A stretch of 64,000 nucleotides of DNA, from positions 208,160-272,159 of the forward strand of contig JAJPJS010000008.1 of NCBI GenBank assembly GCA_021324115.1, in the 5' to 3' direction. Position 1 is the stretch's first letter; each line of letters starts with the position of its first letter. This document shows positions 25,327-34,785 of the stretch, one piece after another. Source of the DNA: Nitrososphaerota archaeon (GTDB lineage: Archaea > Thermoproteota > Nitrososphaeria > Conexivisphaerales > DTJL01). The notes beneath the pieces were generated by a model, which was not told the DNA's origin, searched no databases, and saw only the letters and a program-made list of their open reading frames with translations. A program made the translations under genes and the position numbers.

Positions 25327-25576
25327 GGATTAAATTCAAACTTCAAACAGATGCCCGAGCCGAACTCGTTTGTCGCGGGATTGGATTTAAGTGTTTGAGA
25401 AGATTTCCTCAGAAAGAAGGCAACACTTTGGTCCATATACAGTATCTATTGAACCTTCACGAATAGAAAATAAACCTTCATTTTCCGTACCCGGTTGTTG
25501 CTTGACGCGTATCATGAACCGAGTGAAATAGCCCTCCAACATACAGGATACGAGAAGCTCAGATTAGAGGATTCGT

Positions 25577-26902
25577 CTAATGGTTCAATGGAACACTCAC
25601 AAATCCCGACATGTAACTGGAGGCAAATATGTAAACATCCGCCCCACGATCGCTGCTCGGGCATATATTCAGTGAGGTCTGAAATATCTGGGAGCCCAAA
25701 TTCGCCATCTGTATTGTTCGCCCCCCAAAAACCACATAAGAGGTGCTAGCAGTCAAATTCGCACCTCTCGGGAATGTTGGCCACGCCGTGATGATCAGCC
25801 TGCAGCCCTCCGTCGCGACACGGGCGTTCACCTGCAATAGGCCCAGAACAGTAAGGAGAAAGAATTGCATTCCGATGTCCTTCACCAGTATGTCTGTTCC
25901 GAATGCCCCGACATGGATCACCCTGCCCTTTCCGAATTGATGCTCATAGATTGCAAGCGTACCGTTGTAACCTTTGAGGTTCCACAGTGCTATCACCCTG
26001 TCCGTCGAGTTTGTAACAAGATTCTCTTCATGCGGGAAGTAGTCATCGAATAGTCTGGGGCCAAAGGCAGTGCTCAATGCCCAGCCGTAAGGGTCTGAGG
26101 CGTTCGCGGTTGCCCCGTAGATGCTGTACCTTTCCGAGGCGTAGAAGAGTGCGTAATTGCTTCCGACCCAGTTTGTATTCTCACGGCTCCACCTCCCAAG
26201 TGGCCCCTTCCATGCCGACACACCGTTGAAGTACCATGTATTGCCTCCAACCAGGGCCACCTTCGAGACACTGGGGTAGTAGGCTACCTGAGCCAAGAAA
26301 GTAGTAGCAGAAAGGATGACAAGTGTGCCGCCGGTAGCAACAAACCTCTCGAACGCCCTGTACTCCGAGGAGGTAACATATTCAGAGAATCCCAAAACGG
26401 CGTAATCATAAAGTCTGCTCCCGTTGGTGGGAGAAAAGAGCTTTCCCTGGTCCACGTCGATATCTGTCAGAATAAAAGCATTATCGCCAACAATAAGCCC
26501 AGCCTGTGAAGCAATCTTGGACCTGAGAAAGAGATACAGTGGGTTGGAATGTCCCCACCCCATCACGACGGTAACATTAAGAAGGTTCAGGTCTGTCGTA
26601 ACATTTTGACCCAAGGGGACCTTCGAATACTTCGCATAGAATTTATAGAACGAGGAGTATGCGGTTGTGGTGAACACAGGTTCCACGAAAGCTATTCGTT
26701 CCGAAGCTGCTCTGGACCTGAAGATGGCAGCCGGGCACTTTTCCTGGGCATTGTGAGTCCCGGAGACCGCAACACAGTTTTCAACGAAATTTGTGTCGAC
26801 AAATGGATATACCGAGGCTACCAACGAAATAATCAGTAGCGAGGCAAATGCGAAGGATGCGATCGCCCAGTGGTGGTGAACTCTGCCAGCGAAACCCTTC
26901 AA
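25577..26902 (-). CDS. Membrane-anchored extracellular protein, unknown function
   Basis: 441 residues with one N-terminal membrane helix (about 12-32) and a large outer domain. The middle (YDYAVLGFSEYVTSSEYRAFE, then GGTLVILSATTF) is like the class I amidotransferase-like fold of the N,N-dimethylformamidase beta subunit and ThuA-type proteins, but no catalytic cysteine context is convincing. Several NxT/NxS sequons fit a glycosylated surface protein. It precedes the zinc-ribbon/glycosyltransferase pair on the same strand after a 250-base gap. Confidence 0.55.
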   Translation of the reverse strand: MKGFAGRVHHHWAIASFAFASLLIISLVASVYPFVDTNFVENCVAVSGTHNAQEKCPAAIFRSRAASERIAFVEPVFTTTAYSSFYKFYAKYSKVPLGQNVTTDLNLLNVTVVMGWGHSNPLYLFLRSKIASQAGLIVGDNAFILTDIDVDQGKLFSPTNGSRLYDYAVLGFSEYVTSSEYRAFERFVATGGTLVILSATTFLAQVAYYPSVSKVALVGGNTWYFNGVSAWKGPLGRWSRENTNWVGSNYALFYASERYSIYGATANASDPYGWALSTAFGPRLFDDYFPHEENLVTNSTDRVIALWNLKGYNGTLAIYEHQFGKGRVIHVGAFGTDILVKDIGMQFFLLTVLGLLQVNARVATEGCRLIITAWPTFPRGANLTASTSYVVFGGRTIQMANLGSQIFQTSLNICPSSDRGADVYIFASSYMSGFVSVPLNH

Positions 26903-26979
26903 CTGGATGCAGGATTCGCGTTCTCCTATTTATCTATGGAGCCGCCGTATCTAGGCTGCCTGAAAACACGTTCCGCAGA

Positions 26980-27540
26980 CTATTCATTCCTGATTTTGCT
27001 CTTCAACCTTTCATAATCATCCTTCGTAATACCCATGAGAACCGCGTCATGAAACCTTCCATTGAAATAGACCGTTTCCCTGAGTGTTCCCTCTATCCTG
27101 TATCCATTCTTCTCGGCTGACCGGATCGCGGCTTTGTTTTCAGCCAGCGTCCATAATTCAACCTTGTGCATGTTGTACTGTTCAAAGGCCAGTCTTGTCA
27201 GAAGATAATTCACCTCTGTTCCCACCCCTTTGCCCCTGTGCTGTTTGTCACCAAGGGCTATTCCTATGTCTGCAGTCGTTGTATGGGGTCCGTGCCATCG
27301 TATTGAAGCCCAGCCTATCGGCCTACCACTTGTATTTTCAACAACTACGAACGTCCTTCGCCTGGGGTCATCGCCCCTCAGTTCGGCCTCGTATTCTCTT
27401 TCCAGGCCCTCCATCGATACCATGTGATCGGGTCTGCTTCTAGCCCATGCCATCACTTCCTCGTCGTTTAGATAGGTATGAAGCAGTCCGAGGTCTTCCT
27501 TTTCCAGTCCCCTGAGATAGACAATCTTACCCCTTATCAT
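26980..27540 (-). CDS. GNAT family N-acetyltransferase
   Basis: Start set at ATG 27540, 27 bases after a TATA box (minus-strand ttatatg); the frame is open to 27606 but those 22 residues are unlike the family. 186 residues of the RimJ/RimL/SpeG-like branch: the acetyl-CoA loop is seen in DKQHRGKGVGTEV, with the final strand ALMGITKDDYE. It may acetylate a protein N-terminus, a polyamine or an amino compound; the target is unknown. Confidence 0.85.
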   Translation of the reverse strand: MIRGKIVYLRGLEKEDLGLLHTYLNDEEVMAWARSRPDHMVSMEGLEREYEAELRGDDPRRRTFVVVENTSGRPIGWASIRWHGPHTTTADIGIALGDKQHRGKGVGTEVNYLLTRLAFEQYNMHKVELWTLAENKAAIRSAEKNGYRIEGTLRETVYFNGRFHDAVLMGITKDDYERLKSKIRNE

Positions 27541-27561
27541 ATCCTGACGCGCCGTCGGTCC

Positions 27562-27572
27562 CTCATATAACC
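27562..27572. promoter_or_regulatory. TATA element shared by two divergent genes
   Basis: The near-symmetrical ctcATATAAcc lies 27 bases from the start codon of the acetyltransferase on one side and about 32 bases from that of the S9 peptidase on the other. No other good TATA box is seen for either gene. Confidence 0.4.
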
Positions 27573-27598
27573 ACTCTGAATTCTTAAAAGCACGTGGA

Positions 27599-29452
27599 AT
27601 GAGCATCTGTCCTCAACCGTATCGGCAAAGGTGTATTTGGGATATGTCAAACGGCTCTGAAAATTCCATAAAGGAGGAGTTGACAAGATACCTCAGTATC
27701 AAAAGTTGTTATGCGCCTGTCTTTTTCAACGAAGACAGATCGCTTGCATTCATTAGCGACCTGACGGGAGTTCCTCTCATTTGGGCGGTTGATATTGGAA
27801 GGAATGACTGGCCTTACCAGCTGACCTTCGGCGACGACCGGGTTTCTTTGCTAAAACCATCGAATTCTGGGAAAATGCTAGCCTACTCATCCGATGTTGG
27901 TGGTAATGAAAGGTTCCAGATCTCGACACTGACGCAGGGAGGAAGAGTGCACAGGCGCCTGACCTCAGAGCCGGATGTAATTCACAATCTGGGATGCTGG
28001 TCGCACGACGACAGCTACATCGCGTACACGTCCAATGAACGGGACAGGAGATTCTATGACCTGTACATAATCGAAGTCGAGAACGCAGCGCGCAACCTGA
28101 TTCTTACGCAGGATGGTAACAACTACGCCCTTGACTGGTCGGGAGATGGCAAGACACTATTGTGTCTTAGAACCGAAGCTCCATTCAACCAAAATCTTTA
28201 CCTGGTGAACGTGAGTAACGGTGAAGTGACCGAACTTCTGCCCCACGAAGAAAATGCTGTTTTCTCACCTGCACAGTTCAACAAGAGTGACGGAGCCATA
28301 TATCTCGTAACAGACTTGGATAGAGATAAGCCTCAGCTTGCTCGACTTCGACCCGGAAGTCATGAGCTCGAATTTTTGACGAATTTTGATTCGGAGGTCG
28401 AAGATATGACTCTTTCGAATGACGGCTCGAGAGTCTGTCTCTCCGTGAACAGAGACGGATACTCTGAACTCTGGATCATGGAGACGAAGAGTCTGGAGAA
28501 GCGCCGTCTTGATCCCCCTTCGGGTGTACTCGGCTCCTTTGCGTGGTCATCTTCAGGCGAAAAACTCGCATTCACGGTATCCGGATCTAGGTTCAATGCA
28601 GATATCTGGGTGTACAGGTTTGACACGAATACATTCACGAGAGTGACGCACAGCTCCACTGCAGGGGTCGACCCGGATTCTTTCGTCGAACCCGAATTGA
28701 TAAGAACCAGTTCCTTCGATGGCACCATCATACCTTCATTTGTTTACAGACCAAATGGCAGGGTCGGACCGAGCCCGACTGTATTTTACATTCATGGAGG
28801 GCCCGAGTCTCAGTTCAGACCTTCCTTCAATCAGCTCGTCCAGTTCATGGTGAACCAGGGACTGACGGTGGTCGCACCCAACTTCAGGGGAAGCACCGGT
28901 TACGGAAGAAAGTTCACTCACCTTGATGATGTATACAACCGCATGGATACGGTAAAGGACGTGCTAGCAGTAGCAGAACACACGAAGAAGCTCGGAATAT
29001 CCGACCCAAATCACATGGCCTTGTATGGTGGTTCTTATGGTGGCTTCATGGTTCTTGCCTGCATGTATCAGAGCCCCGATACGTGGACGGCCGGGGTGGA
29101 TGTAGTGGGCATTGCCAATTTTGTGACGTTTCTGAAAAACACCGGCCCGTGGAGAAGGAAACTCCGAATTGCAGAATATGGAGACCCTGAGAGGGATGCC
29201 GAATTTCTGGCAGGGATATCTCCCGTGACCAATGCGCATAAGATCAAAGCACCATTATTCGTGATTCATGGTAAAAATGATCCCCGAGTTCCACTGAATG
29301 AGACGGAACAGATCGTAAACACACTGAAGGGTCAAAATAAAGAAGTCCATTTCATGGTGTTTGACGACGAGGGACACGGTCTTGTGAAGCTTAAGAACAG
29401 AATACAGGGTTATTCAGCAAGCATGACTTTTCTGATCCAGCATCTAATGTGA
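27599..29452 (+). CDS. Prolyl oligopeptidase family (S9) peptidase
   Basis: 617 residues with an N-terminal beta-propeller (about 30-370, repeated WSxDG-like blades such as LGCWSHDDSYIAYTS and LDWSGDGKTLL) and a C-terminal alpha/beta hydrolase. The catalytic serine is in GGSYGGF, the aspartate in HGKNDPRVP and the histidine in DEGHGL. S9C enzymes are acylaminoacyl- or dipeptidyl-peptidases that degrade short peptides in the cytoplasm. ATG 27599 is about 32 bases after the TATA-like element shared with the divergent acetyltransferase; ATG 27644 is an alternative. Confidence 0.9.
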   Translation: MSICPQPYRQRCIWDMSNGSENSIKEELTRYLSIKSCYAPVFFNEDRSLAFISDLTGVPLIWAVDIGRNDWPYQLTFGDDRVSLLKPSNSGKMLAYSSDVGGNERFQISTLTQGGRVHRRLTSEPDVIHNLGCWSHDDSYIAYTSNERDRRFYDLYIIEVENAARNLILTQDGNNYALDWSGDGKTLLCLRTEAPFNQNLYLVNVSNGEVTELLPHEENAVFSPAQFNKSDGAIYLVTDLDRDKPQLARLRPGSHELEFLTNFDSEVEDMTLSNDGSRVCLSVNRDGYSELWIMETKSLEKRRLDPPSGVLGSFAWSSSGEKLAFTVSGSRFNADIWVYRFDTNTFTRVTHSSTAGVDPDSFVEPELIRTSSFDGTIIPSFVYRPNGRVGPSPTVFYIHGGPESQFRPSFNQLVQFMVNQGLTVVAPNFRGSTGYGRKFTHLDDVYNRMDTVKDVLAVAEHTKKLGISDPNHMALYGGSYGGFMVLACMYQSPDTWTAGVDVVGIANFVTFLKNTGPWRRKLRIAEYGDPERDAEFLAGISPVTNAHKIKAPLFVIHGKNDPRVPLNETEQIVNTLKGQNKEVHFMVFDDEGHGLVKLKNRIQGYSASMTFLIQHLM

Positions 29453-29517
29453 TCAAAATACTAACACTGGATGGCTTTTCAAATAAATGAAATTTCGACT
29501 ATGGCCATTGAACAGAA

Positions 29518-30450
29518 TCAGTATCTGAAGTAGTCGTATGTTGTAGCCTTGCTCTTTATGAAACTTCCATTTCTGAGTTCATCAATCGCTAACTGAAGCT
29601 CATTCTGCGTATTCATCACGATGGGACCATACCATGCGATCGGCTGATTCAGTGGTTTTCCCGCGATGAGCAGAAATCTCGCACCGACATTCCTTGTTCT
29701 GACCTTTACAGAACCACCACCCCTGTCAAAGAGGACGACGCTTCCCGACCTCACAGGAGCCTCCTTTCCATCAAAGTATATCTCCCCCTCCATCAGATAT
29801 GCAAAAGCATTGAAAGACTCAGGCAGCCTGTACTCAAAATTCCCGGAATCCATCATCGTAATGTCGAGGTAGTGCACAGGCACCGACAGGTCAGATACGG
29901 GACCGGTAACCGTACCCGTTCCAGGAACCCTCTCGATCTTCCCGGAGACAAGCCTCACAGATGTGCCATCATCCAAGGCGAGAACAGGCGTCTCGGGCGA
30001 AGACAGGTTGCGGTATTTTGGCTCGGACATTTTGTATTCTGTGGGAAGATTCACCCACAGTTGAAGACCTTTCATCTCTGGATCCTCCACTTCTCTCCCA
30101 TCGGTAATCTTCCTGCCCGGTCTGGGCATCTCGGCATGGAATATACCGCTACCTGCGGTCATCCACTGAATCTCACCACTTTTTATCACACCCTTGGTTC
30201 CTGTGCTGTCCTCGTGGTTGACTTCACCCTTGATGAGGTAGGTTACCGTTTCTATGCCTCTGTGTGGATGCCAAGGAAAGCCTGCTAGGTATTCGTGTGG
30301 AAACCTTGAACCGAAATCATCTAACAGGAGAAATGGGTCGAACAGTTTTCCCATGTCGGGCCCCCCGAATGCTCGTCTTAGTCGAACTCCAGCGCCCTCA
30401 ATCGTGGGCCTGCTTTCAAAGATTCTGAATACTCCTCTAGCATCTGTCAT
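29518..30450 (-). CDS. Pirin family protein
   Basis: 310 residues of a bicupin. The metal-binding loop of the N-terminal cupin is intact: FPWHPHRGIETVTYLIKGE, then GSGIFHAEMP. Bacterial pirins have quercetinase-like activity or modulate metabolic enzymes; in archaea the role is unknown. Stand-alone gene convergent with the S9 peptidase. Confidence 0.9.
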   Translation of the reverse strand: MTDARGVFRIFESRPTIEGAGVRLRRAFGGPDMGKLFDPFLLLDDFGSRFPHEYLAGFPWHPHRGIETVTYLIKGEVNHEDSTGTKGVIKSGEIQWMTAGSGIFHAEMPRPGRKITDGREVEDPEMKGLQLWVNLPTEYKMSEPKYRNLSSPETPVLALDDGTSVRLVSGKIERVPGTGTVTGPVSDLSVPVHYLDITMMDSGNFEYRLPESFNAFAYLMEGEIYFDGKEAPVRSGSVVLFDRGGGSVKVRTRNVGARFLLIAGKPLNQPIAWYGPIVMNTQNELQLAIDELRNGSFIKSKATTYDYFRY

Positions 30451-30618
30451 ACTGTATATTCTCGACTAGTAAATTGAACCTGATTATTCAGCTTTGTCGT
30501 AAAACTTTCTCAAAGCCCATAGAATCCTCTTTACTAATCTACAGTCACCGTCCTCATGAGGTAGCAGATATACTTCGATCTCGGTTGACTAAACAACAAG
30601 TCTCATACGATCCAGAAC

Positions 30619-31422
30619 TTGGTCAGCCGGCTTGATGAGATAGGTAAGGCGACCCGGAATTGCTCGTCGTACCAAATTTCCAAATTATACCTGAAATGGC
30701 AGTTGACCGATGTCTGGCACGATCCAGTGATTGTCGAACAGAATTGCAAAGACTGCAGGGGCCGGCTTCTGTGGAAATCGTTTAAGAAATACATCCTTAT
30801 CGCTTCGTACCTGGCGTTAGGGTTGGAAACCCGTGCGGTCGAGTGGTCGGAGGACCCCGTAGAGTTCGCGATGAATCTCCGAGCGGGCGACCATAGCATA
30901 CTCATCTACCATGATTCATATGATGCAAGAACCATAGAAGCCGCCTTTCTCTTGACCGGACTTCTCAGAGGTGAACATGCGATCTATCTTACCGCTTTTG
31001 AAGACCCCGCCTGGACTTCGAAGTCCCTCGAAGAAGCAGGAGTGCGTGACATCGAAAGATATCACGATCAGGGATTATTGAAAATACTGAAAATCAAAAG
31101 TCCAGCAGATGAGACAGAAGAGTTCACACACGCCTTCGGAGAGCTGTATAAGAAAGTGCTAGCCGGGGTTAAGCCTCCCTATCGACTGGTGGGAAGGCTG
31201 TACAACCTTGTTTTCGAAAAACAGGTCGAACGAAACATTAAGGTGGAAACAACTACCCAAAACATGTCAAAGGTCATTGGTGGCTCGATAATGTGCTCGT
31301 ACGACATGTCAAAAATTTCCGACCAGATGCAGCTTCCCTGGTTCCCGCCTGCGGTGAAAGCGCATCATGCCCTGATCAGTGCTCCGGGTGGCAACAGGGG
31401 CGTAGGATTCTTTATGCGCTGA
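30619..31422 (+). CDS. MEDS-type sensory domain protein
   Basis: The conserved part begins near residue 85 (MNLRAGDHSILIYHDSYDA), and continues as an alpha/beta fold of the MEDS (DcmR sensory) family, distantly related to KaiC-like ATPases, without a Walker A motif. The first 84 residues are unlike the family, so the true start is probably later: TTG 30823 or ATG 30871 are candidates, with TATA-like tttaagaaat at about 30781. MEDS domains sense small molecules in archaeal and methylotroph regulators. The next gene, 79 bases on, may be its output partner. Confidence 0.65.
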   Translation: MVSRLDEIGKATRNCSSYQISKLYLKWQLTDVWHDPVIVEQNCKDCRGRLLWKSFKKYILIASYLALGLETRAVEWSEDPVEFAMNLRAGDHSILIYHDSYDARTIEAAFLLTGLLRGEHAIYLTAFEDPAWTSKSLEEAGVRDIERYHDQGLLKILKIKSPADETEEFTHAFGELYKKVLAGVKPPYRLVGRLYNLVFEKQVERNIKVETTTQNMSKVIGGSIMCSYDMSKISDQMQLPWFPPAVKAHHALISAPGGNRGVGFFMR

Positions 31423-31500
31423 ACGCCCTGATATGCCTGTCTTCCGGTCAGATATGTAAATAACTAAGCTTAAAAGACACAGGTTGAATGATTTTGGAGA

Positions 31501-31842
31501 TTGGATAAAGAAGCTCTGCCAGAGGCCTCCACCGAACTTTCATTTGAGCGGCTGTTTTCCAACTCGCTTTCAGACAGCCTTGTGCATATGCTCGGGGAAA
31601 AGGCGGCCGCTGCGACTGTAAGGGTGCTTAAACTAAAGGAGGTTGAAGAAGATCCAATTCAAACCCTTTCGAAGCTCAGGAGACTGTTCGGGGCGGGGAG
31701 TCAGGTAATAGAAAGGGTAGCCATGAGAGAGTTTTTTATCAAACTTGGTATTCAATGGGACGAAGAGAAAAGTTCAGACACCTCACATATGCTAAAAATG
31801 GCGCGAGAGTCATACTCTAGGCAGTGCGGCTCTCATCAGTAA
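31501..31842 (+). CDS. Small archaeal signalling-output-like protein
   Basis: 113 residues from TTG 31501; a TATA-like box (gcttaaaag) lies about 30 bases upstream. The core (MLGEKAAAATVRVLKL, then DPIQTLSKLRRLFGAGSQVIE) resembles the NitrOD5-type output domain often paired with MEDS sensors in archaea; this assignment is from memory. Soluble, helical. Probably a partner of the preceding MEDS gene. Confidence 0.55.
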   Translation: MDKEALPEASTELSFERLFSNSLSDSLVHMLGEKAAAATVRVLKLKEVEEDPIQTLSKLRRLFGAGSQVIERVAMREFFIKLGIQWDEEKSSDTSHMLKMARESYSRQCGSHQ

Positions 31843-32128
31843 CTTTAGATAAGAAACATTTCTCTTTATCACCGCGCAACTCGATTACTCCACTCACTAG
31901 GTGACTAGCCTTTGGTGTCCTCGATTGGTTGTTGCATCTTGGCGAGAAGGGGCATCGCAGCATGAAAGGTTAGACGTCAGGCTGGACCGGACCTCCTGTA
32001 AACAAGCCATCCTTTCAGATTAACTGATACAATAAACGCGGACAAAGATGATACGAACTCCGGCCTTTAATATTACAAACAAGTCTCAGCCCGGTATTCA
32101 GCGCATACCACTGGGATCATAGCCTCTT

Positions 32129-32617
32129 TTAGGGATAGCCCGCATACACCGAAGGAAAGTCCCTTATCAGCTGAAGATTCAGGTTGAGAACATTCACGTA
32201 CGGTTCTCCCGATATCCATGAGATTGCTACCACGTTTCTCTGAATCAAGTCATCCAAACTGGACACCGGAATCCCGGTGGCACTGTGAATTCTGGGCACC
32301 TGCGCGAGCGCATCTTGAAGCGTTATGTCAGGGTCGACGCCGGATGCGGAGTCGTTCCTTGGATGGAAAAAGATAGGACCAGTGAATGGCTGAGCTATAA
32401 GATTGGAACCCACGATCCGTCCTCCCGCAGAAACAGGTTCGCCGTTTGCCTGATATGGAAGCAGCACTTGCGCCACACCTGTAACCACAAGGGGGAAGAT
32501 GACACCACACACAAGCAACGAAATTATGGCGACCCTCGCCGCCACAAGGTGTCCTCCATGAGCCCTTTGTCCACCCGAATTTTCGTTCTTGGCACTATCT
32601 TCTGTCATATTTATCAC
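32129..32617 (-). CDS. kdpC: Potassium-transporting ATPase subunit C
   Basis: 162 residues: one N-terminal membrane helix (about 28-50, ending in a conserved PLVVTGVAQVLLP) and an outer domain with GSNLIAQPF, FHPRNDSASGVDPDITLQDALAQV and RIHSATGIPVSSLDDLI, all hallmarks of KdpC. It stabilises the KdpAB complex. Its start overlaps the kdpB stop by four bases. KdpF is not recognisable. Confidence 0.95.
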   Translation of the reverse strand: MINMTEDSAKNENSGGQRAHGGHLVAARVAIISLLVCGVIFPLVVTGVAQVLLPYQANGEPVSAGGRIVGSNLIAQPFTGPIFFHPRNDSASGVDPDITLQDALAQVPRIHSATGIPVSSLDDLIQRNVVAISWISGEPYVNVLNLNLQLIRDFPSVYAGYP

Positions 32618-34773
32618 ACCCCGAGCCCGATCAGGTTGATGAGCAGGTCTATCAGCTTGATACCTATGAAAGGAACAAGCACACCACCCACCCCGTAGAT
32701 CAGGACGTTCTTCATGAATATCGTCATCGTGTCTGAAGGCTTGAATCTGACACCACGCATTGCCAGGGGAATGAGTAGAGGGATAATGATTGCATTGAAT
32801 ATAAGGGCAGAAATTACAGCCGTGTGCAACCCGAGCCCAAGGACGTCCAGCTCACGAAGCTGAGGAATCATCACGAACATCACAGGGATAATCGCAAAGT
32901 ACTTTGCCACATCGTTGGCTACACTGAATGCGGTTACGGCTCCTCTGGTCATAAGAAGCTGCTTTCCCAGAAGCACCACATCGATTATCTTCGCCGGATT
33001 CGACTCCAGGTCCACCATGTTGGCCGCTTCCTTTGCGGCCTGAGTTCCTGAATTCATTGCGAGACCGACATCTGCCGCCGCAAGCGCTGGCGCATCATTC
33101 GTACCATCGCCGATCATCGCAACCACTCTCGTCTGGGACTGCTCTTCCAACACTATCCTGTGCTTGTCCTCAGGCTTCGCCTGGGGGACGTAACTGTCTA
33201 TTCCCACTTCACTTGCAATGCTTTTCGCCGTCAGCGGCTGGTCCCCAGTTATCATCAGCGGTCTTATCCCCATCATCTTCAACGACTGTATCTTCTCCCT
33301 GATTCCAGGTTTCAGCATATCCCTCAGTCGAATCAAACCCAGGATCCTTCCCTCCCTGGAAATCGTCATAGCCGTGTCACCGGAAGAGGAGATGGACTCC
33401 ACCAGTCCATCATATTCGGGGGGGATGTCCGTGCATCGACTTTTCATTACATCGGGGGCTCCCTTGATTATCTCTTCCTCTTGAGCCATGTAACGTGGCT
33501 GGTCCACGCTCTCTGCGAACTTCTTTCTGAACCTGAGCCTCTGACCGATTTCCCTGGCTCCCTTGGAGAGTGTCAGGCTTCCACCGATGTACAGTTTCAC
33601 GCCACTGATTCTGGTGCTCGCGGAGAATTCGTATACCTCTGCCAGGGCGAGGGCATTAAGGTCTCTCGGAATATACCCTTTGTCGGAAGCGAGTCTTATT
33701 ATGCTCCTTCCCTCCGGAGTGTCATCATACCATGAGGCAAGAAACGCCGCCTCACCCACATCCCTCTCGGTATATCCGTTCAGTGGGATGAACTCTGTCG
33801 CCTCTCTGCTCCCGACGGTTATCGTGCCTGTTTTGTCCAGAAGTATGGTATCCGTGTCGCCTGCAGTCTCTATTGCCCTTCCGGATTTTGCAATCACCTT
33901 CTTTTCATGCAATCTCGTCATTCCAGAGAGTCCTATGGCCGGCAAGAGCGCTCCGATTGTGGTCGGGAGTAGACAAACGTAAAGTGCGAGCAGAACAGAA
34001 AGGTCGACACCGAGCCCCAGAACCAAAGAAAGGCCGAGCAATGAGATAATAACTATGCTGAAGATTGCGGTGAGTCCCAGAAGTACCACCGTAATTGCCT
34101 GCTCGTTGGGGGTCCTCGGTCTCTTCGACGATTCAACCAGCCTGATCATCTGGTTGATGTACGTCGATTCCGGGTTTGTAGTCACCTTCGCAATCAGCCT
34201 GTCGCTAGTAATCTTCGAGCCACCGATCAGCTGGTCCGACGGCGCCTTCCTGATGGGGGTGGACTCACCAGTCAGAAGAGATTCATCCACCATCGCTATA
34301 CCCTCCAGAACCTCCGAATCTATCGGCACGATGTCCCCCTTCTCAAGAAGGATAATATCTCCTGCCTTGAGTTGGCTAGACGACGTCTGGACCGTCCTGC
34401 TTTCCCATCCCTCTCTGACTACCTTCTTGCACGGAACTTCCTCTTCGAGCTTGCGAAGGCTGTTCGCCGTGTTTCTTGCCTGTCTTTCGGCAATGGAATC
34501 GGAAAGCGTGCTGAACCAGACCGTCAGCAGCAGAATAAATGCGACCAAGGCATAGAAACCCCTTTCGCCAGGATTCGCCACCGGAAGGAATCCCTGAGGA
34601 TAGATCGCCATAAGAAGGACTAGTATGAAGCTCATCTCTACGATGGCCATAACAGGGTTGGAAAGAAGAGATCTGGGGTTCAGCCTCAACACGGACTCGA
34701 TCAGCACCTTCACTGCCCCGTCACCTTCTTGCCGGTCGGTATCTGCATGCACATCAGCCATGAAGCATCCCAC
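32614..34773 (-). CDS. kdpB: Potassium-transporting ATPase subunit B (P-type ATPase)
   Basis: 719 residues. The phosphorylated aspartate is in DKTGT (about 330), the actuator loop in LLTGEST, and the hinge in MIGDGTNDAPALAAADVG; KdpB-specific features include SKRPRTPNEQA and the end of the membrane domain. It drives high-affinity K+ uptake by ATP hydrolysis. The operon order is kdpA-kdpB-kdpC on the minus strand, 12 bases between A and B. A methionine at residue 6 is an alternative start. Confidence 0.97.
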   Translation of the reverse strand: MGCFMADVHADTDRQEGDGAVKVLIESVLRLNPRSLLSNPVMAIVEMSFILVLLMAIYPQGFLPVANPGERGFYALVAFILLLTVWFSTLSDSIAERQARNTANSLRKLEEEVPCKKVVREGWESRTVQTSSSQLKAGDIILLEKGDIVPIDSEVLEGIAMVDESLLTGESTPIRKAPSDQLIGGSKITSDRLIAKVTTNPESTYINQMIRLVESSKRPRTPNEQAITVVLLGLTAIFSIVIISLLGLSLVLGLGVDLSVLLALYVCLLPTTIGALLPAIGLSGMTRLHEKKVIAKSGRAIETAGDTDTILLDKTGTITVGSREATEFIPLNGYTERDVGEAAFLASWYDDTPEGRSIIRLASDKGYIPRDLNALALAEVYEFSASTRISGVKLYIGGSLTLSKGAREIGQRLRFRKKFAESVDQPRYMAQEEEIIKGAPDVMKSRCTDIPPEYDGLVESISSSGDTAMTISREGRILGLIRLRDMLKPGIREKIQSLKMMGIRPLMITGDQPLTAKSIASEVGIDSYVPQAKPEDKHRIVLEEQSQTRVVAMIGDGTNDAPALAAADVGLAMNSGTQAAKEAANMVDLESNPAKIIDVVLLGKQLLMTRGAVTAFSVANDVAKYFAIIPVMFVMIPQLRELDVLGLGLHTAVISALIFNAIIIPLLIPLAMRGVRFKPSDTMTIFMKNVLIYGVGGVLVPFIGIKLIDLLINLIGLGV

Positions 34774-34785
34774 TCTCCTTCATCC

